A stretch of 49,618 nucleotides of DNA from an uncultured Bacteroidota bacterium (GTDB taxonomy: Bacteria > Bacteroidota > Bacteroidia > Bacteroidales > F082): NCBI GenBank assembly GCA_903957365.1, contig CAJBPB010000277.1, positions 1 to 49,618 of the forward strand, read 5' to 3'. Position 1 is the first letter of the stretch; each line of letters opens with the position of its first letter. The position numbers and the translations under genes were made by a program. Shown here piece by piece: positions 1 through 9,040 of this stretch. Under the pieces are notes generated by a model. The model had not been told where the DNA came from, did no database searches, and saw nothing but the letters and a program-made list of their open reading frames with translations.

Positions 1-747
1 ACGGAAAATACCAACAAAGCCGAGATTCATCAGCACACTCGAGAGCAATGCACCTGCCGGGGCCGGGGCTTTGTCCTTGGCATCGATGCCGGCAGTGAAC
101 ATAGGAACCAATCCGAGTTTGGCCGTGAATCCTGTAAAAATGAACAGAAAAGCCAACCGCAACCAAAACGGATTCAATCGTGACGCATTTTCGAGTAAAC
201 TCTTAAATGAAAGATCATCCGTTTCAGCCTGCCCGAATGAAAGACTCAAAAACAGAATTCCGATGAACACAAAAGTGATGCTGATGGCACAAATAAAAAC
301 ATATTTCCATGTTCCTTCGAGTGCCAGTTTATTGCGGTGATGGTAAATAAGTGCCGATGCACTTAAAGTAGTTATTTCAGTAAATATCCATGTAACTGCA
401 ATGTGATTGGCGAGATAACCTGCGCCAATCGCGGTGATGAGCCCAACCATCGCGGTAAAATATATTGCACGGACTTCGCCTGATTCCTGATGCAACTCAA
501 CATAAATCTTACTGTGAATCATGGCAGGAACTGCGATAATGCTCAAGGTAATCAACAATAGAAGTCCCAGCGAATCGAATGTGAAATAGTCGAGAAATGT
601 TTCTTTATAGTGTAAACAAGCATAAATTGTGAATCCCCATTGAAGAATAAGAAACAAAACCACCAGACTGTAATTGATTGTTTTATTCCTGTTTACAACC
701 AGTGCAATGGCAATAATGAGTGCGCCTATCAGGTATATCAGTGTCAT
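1..747 (-). CDS. hyfF: Hydrogenase-4 subunit F-like membrane protein (partial)
   Basis: The gene starts at ATG 747 and runs off the window's left edge, so only its first 249 residues are seen and no stop is present. The translation is strongly hydrophobic. It carries the antiporter-like signature KLGLVPMF followed by KDKAPAPAGALLSSVLMN, which matches the NuoN/MrpD-type HyfF subunit (families of this type read KxGLVPMHTWLPDAHSEAPAP). The lysine of KLGL corresponds to the conserved intramembrane lysine used in proton or cation translocation in complex-I relatives. It is the last visible gene of the hyf-like operon, 22 bp after hyfE. The catalytic subunits (HyfG, HyfI) would be expected further downstream, outside the window. 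The subunit assignment is fairly safe; whether the complex is a true hydrogenase cannot be judged here. Confidence 0.85.
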   Translation of the reverse strand, partial: MTLIYLIGALIIAIALVVNRNKTINYSLVVLFLILQWGFTIYACLHYKETFLDYFTFDSLGLLLLITLSIIAVPAMIHSKIYVELHQESGEVRAIYFTAMVGLITAIGAGYLANHIAVTWIFTEITTLSASALIYHHRNKLALEGTWKYVFICAISITFVFIGILFLSLSFGQAETDDLSFKSLLENASRLNPFWLRLAFLFIFTGFTAKLGLVPMFTAGIDAKDKAPAPAGALLSSVLMNLGFVGIFR

Positions 748-769
748 GGATTTTTCGAATTATGTATGA

Positions 770-1402
770 TTACACGTCTTTTAAATTACTTAACTGGTCA
801 ACGTCCACATCTTTAAACACATCACCAATTTTATTCAGGAAAATCCCCAGAATCAGTACGCTGGCAAAAATATCGAGCATGATACCAAGATTCACCAACA
901 TGGGCATTTCATTTCCAACGGCCAGCGACAATACAAAAACCCCGTTTTCGATTACCAGATAACCCATCACATGCGTAATAATTTTACGCCGTGATGCAAT
1001 CAGGTATAAGCCAAAAAACAAGGTTGACATGGCAACGATGAAGAAAATCTTATCTAATTGCGTGTCTTTTATCGCATTGGAAAGCAAAATCGTGAGAACA
1101 ACAATGAGTGTAGTGATAATCAATGAGTAAAAATTTGACAGAAAAGGCTCAGCCTCACGGGTGATATTGTTTCTTCTGAGAATGTAAACCAGAAATAACG
1201 GTACTGCAACGGCTTTCACCACAATGGTTTCCAACAAAATCAGTCCGAGGTTTATGGGAATTACTTTCTGTAATTGGAGAAAAGCCACTACAAAAAGCAA
1301 AACTCCCTGAAATGCCAGCACTTTAATATAGGTCATCAACCTGTTGGCAATTGCCATATAAAACAGTGTGATCATGAATGTTATCAATAATACATCAATC
1401 AT
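770..1402 (-). CDS. hyfE: Hydrogenase-4 subunit E-like membrane protein
   Basis: This 210-residue protein has about six to seven predicted membrane helices and resembles HyfE, a NuoK-related subunit of the membrane arm of group 4 hydrogenase-like complexes. The segment GYLVIENGVFVLSLAVG, with a glutamate inside a helix, followed by MPMLVNLGIMLDIFASV, is typical of the family; the glutamate is the expected proton-path residue. The length fits HyfE (about 215 residues). It sits 17 bp downstream of hyfC and 22 bp upstream of hyfF in the same operon. The protein belongs in the inner membrane and probably contributes to coupling electron transfer with ion movement. The start at ATG 1402 gives a normal hydrophobic N-terminus. 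Confidence 0.88.
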   Translation of the reverse strand: MIDVLLITFMITLFYMAIANRLMTYIKVLAFQGVLLFVVAFLQLQKVIPINLGLILLETIVVKAVAVPLFLVYILRRNNITREAEPFLSNFYSLIITTLIVVLTILLSNAIKDTQLDKIFFIVAMSTLFFGLYLIASRRKIITHVMGYLVIENGVFVLSLAVGNEMPMLVNLGIMLDIFASVLILGIFLNKIGDVFKDVDVDQLSNLKDV

Positions 1403-1419
1403 ATTATGTGTTTTTTATG

Positions 1420-2325
1420 TTATGCAAATTTCCCTAAAACCAACAATACACCGAAGAAAATCAGTAAACTTACAGATGTCAGTGCAAAAATAAACTGAGG
1501 ATTATGACTCATCCTGTAACGAGCCATAAATGATTCAATTAAACCTATTGTAACGGCAAGTAGGAACTGAATACCGAAGAAAAGCGGAATGGCATACTGA
1601 TATGGAACCATCCCGATAAACAGGTTTACAATGAGAGCGCCATACAAAGCAAATTTCAAATAACCTGTCGTTAGAATAAGTCCGAGATCGAAACCGCTGT
1701 TATCCAATATCATTACTTCATGAATCATAGTGAGTTCAAGATGTGTTTTGGGATCGTCGATCGGCATACGGCTGTTTTCGACCATCATGATCATCACCAG
1801 CACAAATGTTGCAAGCAAAGCAATGGCATAACTGATGTAAGAACCAAGATGCAAAGCCATGAACATCATGTGAAACGAAGTGTGGCCGGTGAGAAGCGCA
1901 AAAGAACCCATCAGGATAAAGAATGCCGGTTCGGCAAATAAAGAATACAATGCTTCACGACTGGCTCCCATGCCTTCAAAACTGCTCCCGGTGTCCATGG
2001 CCGAGATGATGCTGAAAAATTTGCCCAATGCCAATACATAAGCGAAAAAAACAAAATCACCATTAAAACTGATGATGCCTTTTGCCTGTCCAAACGGAAC
2101 CACCATCATGGCCATCACAACCGACGAGAAATAAATCGTTGGTGCAATCTGAAAAATAAAACTGGTTGTGCGGCTGTAAACGGCTCCTTTTTTAAAAAGC
2201 CGGATCACATCTTTGATTGGCTGCAGAACACCTGGACCCCTGCGACCCGATGCGATGCTTTTTGTACGGATAATGATACCCGTAAAAAAGAAACCCGCGA
2301 TCAGTATTAAAATGAAACTTAGCAT
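1420..2325 (-). CDS. hyfC: Hydrogenase-4 subunit C-like (NuoH/HycD family)
   Basis: A 301-residue membrane protein of the NuoH/HyfC/HycD family, the subunit that links the membrane arm to the hydrophilic arm in complex-I-like and formate-hydrogenlyase-like enzymes. Visible hallmarks are the cytoplasmic loop GRRGPGVLQPIKDVIRLF near residue 30, the loop GMGASREALYSLFAEP near residue 120, and ENSRMPIDDPKTHLELTM near residue 185, rich in charged residues at the predicted quinone or interaction interface. The length matches HyfC (about 315). It starts 3 bp after the stop of the second hyfB-like gene, so it is translationally close-coupled in the operon. Function in the assembled complex is inferred from the family. 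Confidence 0.92.
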   Translation of the reverse strand: MLSFILILIAGFFFTGIIIRTKSIASGRRGPGVLQPIKDVIRLFKKGAVYSRTTSFIFQIAPTIYFSSVVMAMMVVPFGQAKGIISFNGDFVFFAYVLALGKFFSIISAMDTGSSFEGMGASREALYSLFAEPAFFILMGSFALLTGHTSFHMMFMALHLGSYISYAIALLATFVLVMIMMVENSRMPIDDPKTHLELTMIHEVMILDNSGFDLGLILTTGYLKFALYGALIVNLFIGMVPYQYAIPLFFGIQFLLAVTIGLIESFMARYRMSHNPQFIFALTSVSLLIFFGVLLVLGKFA

Positions 2326-2328
2326 AAT

Positions 2329-4353
2329 TTAAATGTGTTTGAAATAACCAATAAGCTGAATAATTGTTTCATATATAATTGGAATACAAACTATTGAAAC
2401 AATAAACAAAATTCCGTATAAAATATAAAATTGCGATTTTCCGTTTTGAAGAAACCTGAATCTGCCCATAAATGATTTGATTGCCATGATGGGTTTATCG
2501 ATCAGCCATTTTTCAAGCTTATCGTAAGTGTGCGATACGTAAGCTCCGTCAGACGGGAAGATTCCATGAATTTCCTTCTCTCTTTTCACTGACATGATCA
2601 CAGGTTTCAGGAGTTTGGAATAGGATCGCACAAAGGACCCGGCTGTATATTGCATCTGTGCTGCCGGCCCTTCATAAGCACAAGCCCAGGTTGATTCATA
2701 CGTAACCATACGTTTTGTTTGAACAAATTTTCTGACTAAAAATACGGTCAGAATGAGCAAAATGAAGCCCCATACAGCCAGGGTAATATGTTGCAGACTA
2801 TCGGTGAGGTTGTTTTCGAAAATTCGGCCAACGGCTTCGCTTCCGGTTATCAATGCTACAGGCTGCATAATTAATCCGATGAAATATTGTGGAAAAACCC
2901 CAATAATCAGAATGAAAAACGCAATCATATAAAGTGGAATAAGCTGTATTTGAGGCACTTCTTTGATTTCATGGTCGAACGAATGCCTTTCGTTTCCTAA
3001 AAAAACTACGCTGAACGCTTTGGTGAAACAAAGCAAAGCCAATCCGCCAATAAGAACCAGGCCTAAGATCGTGAAAATGGAAGCGATCATGGTAATCATT
3101 GTGGCGCCCTGAATCCAATAATACATTCCGCTGTAAAGTATGAACTCCGAAATAAAGCCATTGAATGGCGGAATGCCGCAGATCGCAATAGATGCAATCA
3201 GAAAGAGATAAGCCGTCTGGGGCATTTTTTTGACCAGTCCGCCCAATTGCTCAATGTTAAGTGTGTGTGTGGCCTGGTAGATATTTCCGGCAGTAAAAAA
3301 CAAAAGCGATTTAAAAAGCGCATGATTCCATGTATGCAACAGCGCTCCTGCAAATCCCAGTGAAGCAACAACCAAATTGTTTTCTCCCAATCCGATACAA
3401 CCAATTCCGATTCCGATTCCGATTATGCCGATGTTTTCGATGCTGTGGTAGGCAAGTAGTTTTTTCAGATCATGCTGCACTATGGCAAGCATCACACCAT
3501 ACAAACCTGAAACAATTGCAAATATCAGGATTGTATATCCAACAATGGTAAAATCTGGTTTGATAACCAACAACATACGTAATATACCATAAATTCCAAT
3601 CTTAATCAGGACACCCGACATGATACCTGAAATATGTGCCGGAGCAGCGGGATGTGCATAGGGTAGCCAGGTATGAAACGGAACAAATCCGGCTTTCAGC
3701 GCAAAACCGACAAAAAAAGTTAGAAACAGAATTACCGGTGCGGCACCGCTCAGACCAGCTGTGTAGTTTCCGATCACCTGAAAATCATAACTCCCTGTTT
3801 TATATGCCGCCCACATAAAACCAAGCATCAGAAAAACAATGCAGACATGCGATTGTATCAGATAATTTATACCCGCTTTGATCGTCATGATTTTAGTATG
3901 TTCGAAAATTACAGCGATAAATGCTGAAATGGCCATAATCTCCCATGCAATCAGAAAAACCATTCCATTCTGAATCGCACACAAAGCGATGAGAGAGGCA
4001 TGTAACATTACAAAAGCTATGCTGTGCAAACCCAGATTTTTACGCTGGTTCTGATAGGTTTTCATATAAAACAACCCGTAAAAACCCCCTGTAATGAAAA
4101 TGAAATTGATAATCAGAATAAACCATGCAGACAGCACATCGAGCCGGATCGGAAGCCTTCCCAAACTTAAACTTCCTGCAAATATATATTCGAACGACTG
4201 CCCCATGAATGCCTGTACAGCCAGATTACCAGATATCAATGTATTGAGAATTACAGCAAGATAAACCACAACCGCTTTGCCTTTCACGTCAACAAACGGA
4301 ATGATGGTGACTGCAAGCAGGGTGATAACCAGAAATGCCGTAATGGATATCAT
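2329..4353 (-). CDS. hyfB: HyfB-like proton-translocating subunit, second tandem copy
   Basis: A 674-residue membrane protein of the NuoL/MrpA-like HyfB/HycC family. It has about 16 hydrophobic segments; the antiporter core shows KAGFVPFHTWLPYAHPAAP and SGIMSGVLIKIGIYGILR with the conserved membrane lysines, then LAYHSIENIGIIG and WNHALFKSLLF. The C-terminal region has the HyfB/HycC signature ESTWACAYEGP then AAQMQYTAGSF. It overlaps the upstream hyfB paralogue by 4 bp (ATGA), so the pair is translationally coupled. Escherichia coli hyf has one HyfB plus a shorter HyfD; here both tandem genes are full-length and keep the C-terminal signature, so this looks like a duplicated HyfB rather than HyfD. 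Acts in the inner membrane; the ion moved is unknown. Confidence 0.87.
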   Translation of the reverse strand: MISITAFLVITLLAVTIIPFVDVKGKAVVVYLAVILNTLISGNLAVQAFMGQSFEYIFAGSLSLGRLPIRLDVLSAWFILIINFIFITGGFYGLFYMKTYQNQRKNLGLHSIAFVMLHASLIALCAIQNGMVFLIAWEIMAISAFIAVIFEHTKIMTIKAGINYLIQSHVCIVFLMLGFMWAAYKTGSYDFQVIGNYTAGLSGAAPVILFLTFFVGFALKAGFVPFHTWLPYAHPAAPAHISGIMSGVLIKIGIYGILRMLLVIKPDFTIVGYTILIFAIVSGLYGVMLAIVQHDLKKLLAYHSIENIGIIGIGIGIGCIGLGENNLVVASLGFAGALLHTWNHALFKSLLFFTAGNIYQATHTLNIEQLGGLVKKMPQTAYLFLIASIAICGIPPFNGFISEFILYSGMYYWIQGATMITMIASIFTILGLVLIGGLALLCFTKAFSVVFLGNERHSFDHEIKEVPQIQLIPLYMIAFFILIIGVFPQYFIGLIMQPVALITGSEAVGRIFENNLTDSLQHITLAVWGFILLILTVFLVRKFVQTKRMVTYESTWACAYEGPAAQMQYTAGSFVRSYSKLLKPVIMSVKREKEIHGIFPSDGAYVSHTYDKLEKWLIDKPIMAIKSFMGRFRFLQNGKSQFYILYGILFIVSIVCIPIIYETIIQLIGYFKHI

Positions 4354-6368
4354 TTTACCAGATTAAATAGCGTAAGCAAGAAAATGGTGAGTATAAAAAC
4401 GATACCATACATGACATAGGACTGCACACGTCCATTTTGAATAAACTTGAAATAATTGATGAAATAAAGTATCTGATGGTTCAATTTGTCGATAAAATAA
4501 TGCTCAAAAAAATCGAGGTAACTTGATGAATATTTCCGTCCTTTAGGGAATATTTCACCACGATTCAATTCAGGATAACTTTTCCTTTCGATCAGAAGGA
4601 AATTCATCATTTTGGCCATAGGCTTCGAAAAAGATTTCCCTGTATATTGCATTCTGCTGTTCGGAGCCTGATAGCCACAACCCCAGGTTTCGTCAAAAAC
4701 TTGTGTTTTTCCTTTGATTGCATACATCCGTATAAACCAGACTAAACCTATAAGCGCTAAAAAAATCATGGAATATATGCTTATTCCATTCATGGTTTTA
4801 GAATATCCTTCCAAAATGGCCGATTCATATCCAGTTGCAACAGGACTCACTGATGAAACAAGGTCATGCGATATTTTGCCAACAATACCGAGATACCATT
4901 GCGGGAAAAAAGCCACACTGAGCATGACGGCAATGATGATATATTGTGGTAAAAGCATGATAAATGAAACTTCTTTTGGCTGGTGGTGAAGGTGTTCGCG
5001 TTCACTTCCCAGAAAAATGGTTCCGAATGTTTTTGTGAAAGTCAGGATGGAAAGTCCGCCAATAAGACTCAGACCGGCAAAAGTAAGAATCAGCAGACCA
5101 ATCAGACTGATGCTTTCCAACTTCATTCCTTCAACCAACCCGCTGTAAATCACAAATTCTGAAATAAATCCGTTGAAAGGCGGCAATCCACCAATCGCTA
5201 ACGCGCCAACCAGAAAAATTACCGCGGTCTGGGGCATACGTTTCAGAAGTCCGCCAAGTTTTTCCATATCACGGGTATGTGTTTGCTGATAAACAGAACC
5301 TGCCGCATAAAAAAGCAGTGATTTGAACAAAGAATGATTTAAAACATGAAGCAAAGCACCGCCAAAACCCAGATAATACAATAATGTCGAATGCGTACCA
5401 AGTCCAATCAGCCCGATTCCCAGTCCGATACCAATTATCCCAATATTCTCGATGGTGCAATAAGCCAGCATTCGTTTGAAGTCACGATGAACCGCAGCAT
5501 TTAAAATTCCATATAAACCAGTCAAAACTGATACCGTTATCACAATCTCACCCAGTAATTCGAAGTCGGCATGCAAATAGGATATCATGCGAATTACTCC
5601 ATAAATGCCCATTTTAACAATAACGCCCGACATTACACCTGAAACATGCGATGGTGCTGCCGGATGAGCGTGAGGAAGCCAACTGTGTAAAGGAATAAAT
5701 CCGGCTTTGAATCCAAATCCGGCAAAGAAAATCAGAAACAGCCAGATGTTATTCTGCCTGAGAAAAAATTCCTGGATGGCCTCAAAACCGAAAGAACCGG
5801 TTACAAAATACACCCAGACAAATCCAATAGTCAGGAAAACGATACTCAGGTGCATCTGCACCATATAATTGATGCCAGCCTTTATTGTTTTGGAATTATT
5901 GTGATCAAAAATAACGAGCAACATCGATGTCAGCGACATGATTTCCCAGGCGATCAGAAACGCGAAACCATTCTGTAACAGACAAACCCAAACCATCGAC
6001 AAATGAAACAGAATGTACAATATCCAATGCAGGCTAAGCTTTGCTTCTGAATCGTTATAAGGTTTCATATAACCAGAACCATAAAGGATTCCGGTGACGG
6101 ATGTGAAATTGATAATCAGGATAAACCAGGCCGATAAACTGTCAATCATTACCGGAACTTCCTGCACAAAAGAGCCGGCGTAAAAAACAAACTTCAACGC
6201 CTCACCGCCCAGTGATGGGATTACCAGCCAGCTTGTCAACAAGGCATTGGCTGTAACGATAAACACTGCGAAATTTGCTTTCAACCGCATGGGAATAAAG
6301 GGTAAGGCCAGCAAACCAAGTATCGTTATGCCCCATGATGAATATAATAAGATACTCCAGACAACCAT
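4350..6368 (-). CDS. hyfB: HyfB-like proton-translocating subunit, first tandem copy
   Basis: The first gene of the visible hyf-like operon encodes a 672-residue multi-spanning protein of the HyfB/HycC family. Core motifs are KAGFIPLHSWLPHAHPAAP, SGVMSGVIVKMGIYGVIR, LAYCTIENIGIIG and LNHSLFKSLLFYAAGS; the C-terminal domain contains DETWGCGYQAPNSRMQYT. It is similar in length and motif order to the next gene but clearly diverged from it, so the duplication is not recent. The ATG at 6368 follows a leader of roughly 160 nt if the TAnnTTTG box at 6533-6540 is used. The regulator at 6675 is divergent, suggesting control of this operon. The family assignment is firm; whether the complex makes hydrogen or is a non-catalytic Ehr-type relative cannot be decided without the large subunit. 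Confidence 0.9.
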   Translation of the reverse strand: MVVWSILLYSSWGITILGLLALPFIPMRLKANFAVFIVTANALLTSWLVIPSLGGEALKFVFYAGSFVQEVPVMIDSLSAWFILIINFTSVTGILYGSGYMKPYNDSEAKLSLHWILYILFHLSMVWVCLLQNGFAFLIAWEIMSLTSMLLVIFDHNNSKTIKAGINYMVQMHLSIVFLTIGFVWVYFVTGSFGFEAIQEFFLRQNNIWLFLIFFAGFGFKAGFIPLHSWLPHAHPAAPSHVSGVMSGVIVKMGIYGVIRMISYLHADFELLGEIVITVSVLTGLYGILNAAVHRDFKRMLAYCTIENIGIIGIGLGIGLIGLGTHSTLLYYLGFGGALLHVLNHSLFKSLLFYAAGSVYQQTHTRDMEKLGGLLKRMPQTAVIFLVGALAIGGLPPFNGFISEFVIYSGLVEGMKLESISLIGLLILTFAGLSLIGGLSILTFTKTFGTIFLGSEREHLHHQPKEVSFIMLLPQYIIIAVMLSVAFFPQWYLGIVGKISHDLVSSVSPVATGYESAILEGYSKTMNGISIYSMIFLALIGLVWFIRMYAIKGKTQVFDETWGCGYQAPNSRMQYTGKSFSKPMAKMMNFLLIERKSYPELNRGEIFPKGRKYSSSYLDFFEHYFIDKLNHQILYFINYFKFIQNGRVQSYVMYGIVFILTIFLLTLFNLVK

Positions 6369-6532
6369 TTTATTTTAAGGGAATTTAGAAATTGTCTAAA
6401 ATTTATCCTTTGGCATTTTTTTGTGAATTAAGCCCCCATACTTTGTTAAAATCTCCATCAATAGCGCTGCTATTAACGTCAATTTTGCCTCGTCTGAGAA
6501 CTTAATTCTTCAAAATACTACTCAAAAATAAA

Positions 6533-6540
6533 ATCAAGAC
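6533..6540 (-). promoter_or_regulatory. Candidate -7 promoter box for the hyf-like operon
   Basis: On the minus strand this reads TATTTTTG, an exact match to the Bacteroidota -7 consensus TAnnTTTG. It would give an untranslated leader of about 160 nt before hyfB (start 6368). The leader contains a 15-bp palindrome, AATAGC-GCT-GCTATT, at 6460-6474. No clear -33 TTG partner was found, so this is a candidate only. Confidence 0.4.
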
Positions 6541-6617
6541 AGTTTCTTATGCTTTTTTGTAACTACAAAGTAAACGAATAATTGGGGTTGCTTAGTTGAG
6601 CATGGTCAGGAAAATAT

Positions 6618-6631
6618 TTGATATTTATCAA
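6618..6631. promoter_or_regulatory. Perfect FNR-type palindrome (TTGAT-N4-ATCAA)
   Basis: The 14-bp sequence TTGATATTTATCAA is a perfect match to the FNR half-site arrangement TTGAT-N4-ATCAA. It lies between the divergent hyf-like operon and the Crp/Fnr-family gene. Its centre is about 38-42 bp upstream of the start site expected from the -7 box at 6652-6659, the classical class II activator position. The encoded regulator has E198 and R202 in its recognition helix, the residues that read TTGA/TCAA in FNR. Autoregulation and control of the hyf-like operon are inferred. Confidence 0.65.
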
Positions 6632-6651
6632 GAAACAGACTTTGTTTTAAC

Positions 6652-6659
6652 TAAGTTTG
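6652..6659 (+). promoter_or_regulatory. -7 promoter box of the Crp/Fnr gene
   Basis: TAAGTTTG matches the Bacteroidota -7 consensus TAnnTTTG and lies 15 nt before the ATG at 6675. A longer frame could begin at TTG 6657, but that codon overlaps this box, so the ATG is the likelier start. Confidence 0.6.
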
Positions 6660-6674
6660 TTTTTTAAAACCCAA

Positions 6675-7382
6675 ATGATGGATGTAAATGACATTTTTCC
6701 CATTGAAAAGTTCACTTCGAAAAGTGATTCCATTTTCAAAAACATACCTGATGATGTTCGTTTTCAGCTGGAGCAAAAGATGGAAGAGAAAACCTATCGC
6801 AAAGGGCAACGGATTTTTTTGGAGGGATCTTATCCGGCGGGTGTTTTCTTCATTAAAGATGGTCTGGTTAAAAAATACAAGACAGATCAATCGGGCAAGG
6901 AACATATTTTATACCTCTGTTCGAATGGTGAACTGCTCGGTTATTCGGCTTTATTGTGCAACGAACCTTATCCTGATTCGGCTGCTGCTCTGGAGGTTTC
7001 GAAAATTCAATTCATCTCTGATGAAGCTTTTTTACAAATCACCAACGCATCGAACAAGCTCATGCTGAATTTGTTATCAAGTTTAAGCCATGAGTTTGGC
7101 GTGATGACAAACAGCGTTACTGTGATGTCGCGCATGACCGCCAAAGAACGTCTTGCGCTGATGCTTCTGCTGCTTTCGGCCAAGTTCAAACAAAGAACAA
7201 AGGCTGAACTGGTCGAAATAATATTGTCGCGCGATGACTTGGCCAATATGCTGGGTGTGGCAACGGAAACCGCTGTCCGTTTGCTTTATGGCTTGAAAGA
7301 TGACGGTATCATCAGCATCGATGGCAAAAAAATCATCATTCTGAATGCAGAGGAATTAGTAAGGATTTCGAAGTTTTATTGA
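6675..7382 (+). CDS. Crp/Fnr-family transcriptional regulator
   Basis: A 235-residue regulator with an N-terminal cyclic-nucleotide-binding-type beta barrel (roughly residues 20-125: YRKGQRIFLEGSYPAGVFFI, then GELLGYSALL) and a C-terminal winged helix-turn-helix (about 180-235: LSRDDLANMLGVATETAVRL). The recognition helix carries E198 and R202 in an ExxVR arrangement, close to the ExxSR of FNR, which fits the FNR-type palindrome at 6618-6631. There is no N-terminal cysteine cluster as in iron-sulfur FNR, so the sensed signal is not apparent. I chose ATG 6675 over an upstream TTG that lies inside the promoter box; ATG 6678 is equally possible. The divergent position suggests it controls the hyf-like genes. 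Confidence 0.88.
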   Translation: MMDVNDIFPIEKFTSKSDSIFKNIPDDVRFQLEQKMEEKTYRKGQRIFLEGSYPAGVFFIKDGLVKKYKTDQSGKEHILYLCSNGELLGYSALLCNEPYPDSAAALEVSKIQFISDEAFLQITNASNKLMLNLLSSLSHEFGVMTNSVTVMSRMTAKERLALMLLLLSAKFKQRTKAELVEIILSRDDLANMLGVATETAVRLLYGLKDDGIISIDGKKIIILNAEELVRISKFY

Positions 7383-7447
7383 AACTGGTGACTGGTAACT
7401 AGTTATTTGTAAAAATCAACAAGTAACAAGAAACCATCAAACAGCTC

Positions 7448-9040
7448 CTATTTCAACGCCTCTATCGCTTTCAGTAACATAGGATCATTTTTCTGATAGA
7501 TAGGATAAAAGCCTTCGTCGTCGTAAATATTTCTGGCAACAAATGCCTTGAAAAGTGTTTGTATCGATTCACGGCTTTTCTCAAGATCACCGTTATTTGA
7601 CTTGATTCCTTTTTTATCAGCAAAAGCGATAAAATCATTGAAAACTGAAGACCCCATTTCAAATCCGGCATCAAAACCTGCCGCATTTTTATATCTGGCG
7701 AATTCAGGGCGGTGCATATCGGTATAATCAAAAGCAAATTGGAAAATCAAACCACTGTTGGCAACTTTATTGTAAAAAATAAGATTCGAATCGGCCACCA
7801 TTGGCACGTACAAATCAGGCATGATACCACCGCCACCATAAACGATTTTACCGCCTGGTGTCGTATATTTCAGCGAATCATTAAAATGAATACTGTCCTG
7901 ATGCATCATTTCCCCATCGGTATAACGATCTAGCTGTTCGTTGTGATATTTCATGAAGTCGCCATCATACGGTTTCTGGATGCAACGTCCAGTTGGCGTG
8001 TAATATCTTGAAACCGTGAGCCTTAACGCCGATCCATCGGGCATGGGGAGTTGTTCCTGAACCAAGCCTTTACCAAAAGAGCGCCGGCCAACGATGGTTC
8101 CGCGGTCATTATCCTGCAGGGCGCCCGCAACAATTTCGCTGGCACTTGCCGATCCTTCATCAATCAGAACAGCAACCTTTTCGTTTTCGAAAAGTCCGTT
8201 GTCAGTAGCGAAAGCGAAAGATTTATTCCGGTTTTTTCCTTGTGTATAAACAATCAGTTTTCCGTCAACCAGAAACTCATCGGCTATATCGGTAGCAGCC
8301 CTGAGATACCCGCCGGTGTTGCCACGCAGATCGAGAATTAATTTTTCCATCCCTTCTTTCTTCAGCTTTTTGGCGGCATCAACAAACTCTTCATGCGTTG
8401 TAGCAGAGAACTTGTTTAAACGAATATATCCGATATTTCCACCGGTCATATAAGCGGCATCCAGACTATAGGTAGGAATTACATCGCGTACGATCGCAAA
8501 ATCGGTCAGGCCTTTTACACCACGCCGAAGAATTTTCACACGAACTGTGGTTCCTTTCGGACCTTTGAGTTTACGCATGGCATCACGGTTGGTTACTTTT
8601 ACGCCTGCCACAAGAGAATCGTCGATAAACACAATGCGGTCACCGGCCATGATACCCAGTTTCTCGGACGGACCGCCCTTTACCGGACTGATTACTGTGA
8701 TAGTATCTTTTTCGATTCGGAATGAAACACCGATGCCTTCAAAACTACCTAGCAAAGGATCGTTCATTTCGTTGAATTCTTCGGCTGTAACATACTGACT
8801 ATGTGGATCAAGCTTTTCGAGCATGCCATTGATGGCGTTTTTCTCCAGTTCACTCTGATTGACTGAATCGACATAATCGCGTTCAATAAAATGCAGGATG
8901 AGATCGATTTTTCCGGTGTTTTCATTCTCGCCTGAAAATCCATCTTCGTTACCGGTGCGTGACAGTCGATTACCTATAAAAATCCCTGTGGCCAACATCA
9001 ATGCAAGCAGGAAAGGAAAATATATTGTTGATCTTTTCAT
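7448..9040 (-). CDS. ctpA: S41 family C-terminal processing protease
   Basis: A 530-residue periplasmic serine protease of the CtpA/Prc family. It has an N-terminal signal anchor (residues 1-25), a PDZ domain (about 95-180, beginning near SFEGIGVSFRIEKD) and an S41 catalytic domain. The Ser-Lys dyad is visible: S299 in GSASASEIV and K324 in SFGKGLVQ, 25 residues apart, the normal family spacing. The family cuts C-termini of periplasmic or membrane proteins; its substrates here are unknown. It is convergent with the Crp/Fnr gene and has its own -7 box at 9065-9072. The last 150 residues after the catalytic core are family-typical in length for Bacteroidota. Confidence 0.93.
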   Translation of the reverse strand: MKRSTIYFPFLLALMLATGIFIGNRLSRTGNEDGFSGENENTGKIDLILHFIERDYVDSVNQSELEKNAINGMLEKLDPHSQYVTAEEFNEMNDPLLGSFEGIGVSFRIEKDTITVISPVKGGPSEKLGIMAGDRIVFIDDSLVAGVKVTNRDAMRKLKGPKGTTVRVKILRRGVKGLTDFAIVRDVIPTYSLDAAYMTGGNIGYIRLNKFSATTHEEFVDAAKKLKKEGMEKLILDLRGNTGGYLRAATDIADEFLVDGKLIVYTQGKNRNKSFAFATDNGLFENEKVAVLIDEGSASASEIVAGALQDNDRGTIVGRRSFGKGLVQEQLPMPDGSALRLTVSRYYTPTGRCIQKPYDGDFMKYHNEQLDRYTDGEMMHQDSIHFNDSLKYTTPGGKIVYGGGGIMPDLYVPMVADSNLIFYNKVANSGLIFQFAFDYTDMHRPEFARYKNAAGFDAGFEMGSSVFNDFIAFADKKGIKSNNGDLEKSRESIQTLFKAFVARNIYDDEGFYPIYQKNDPMLLKAIEALK

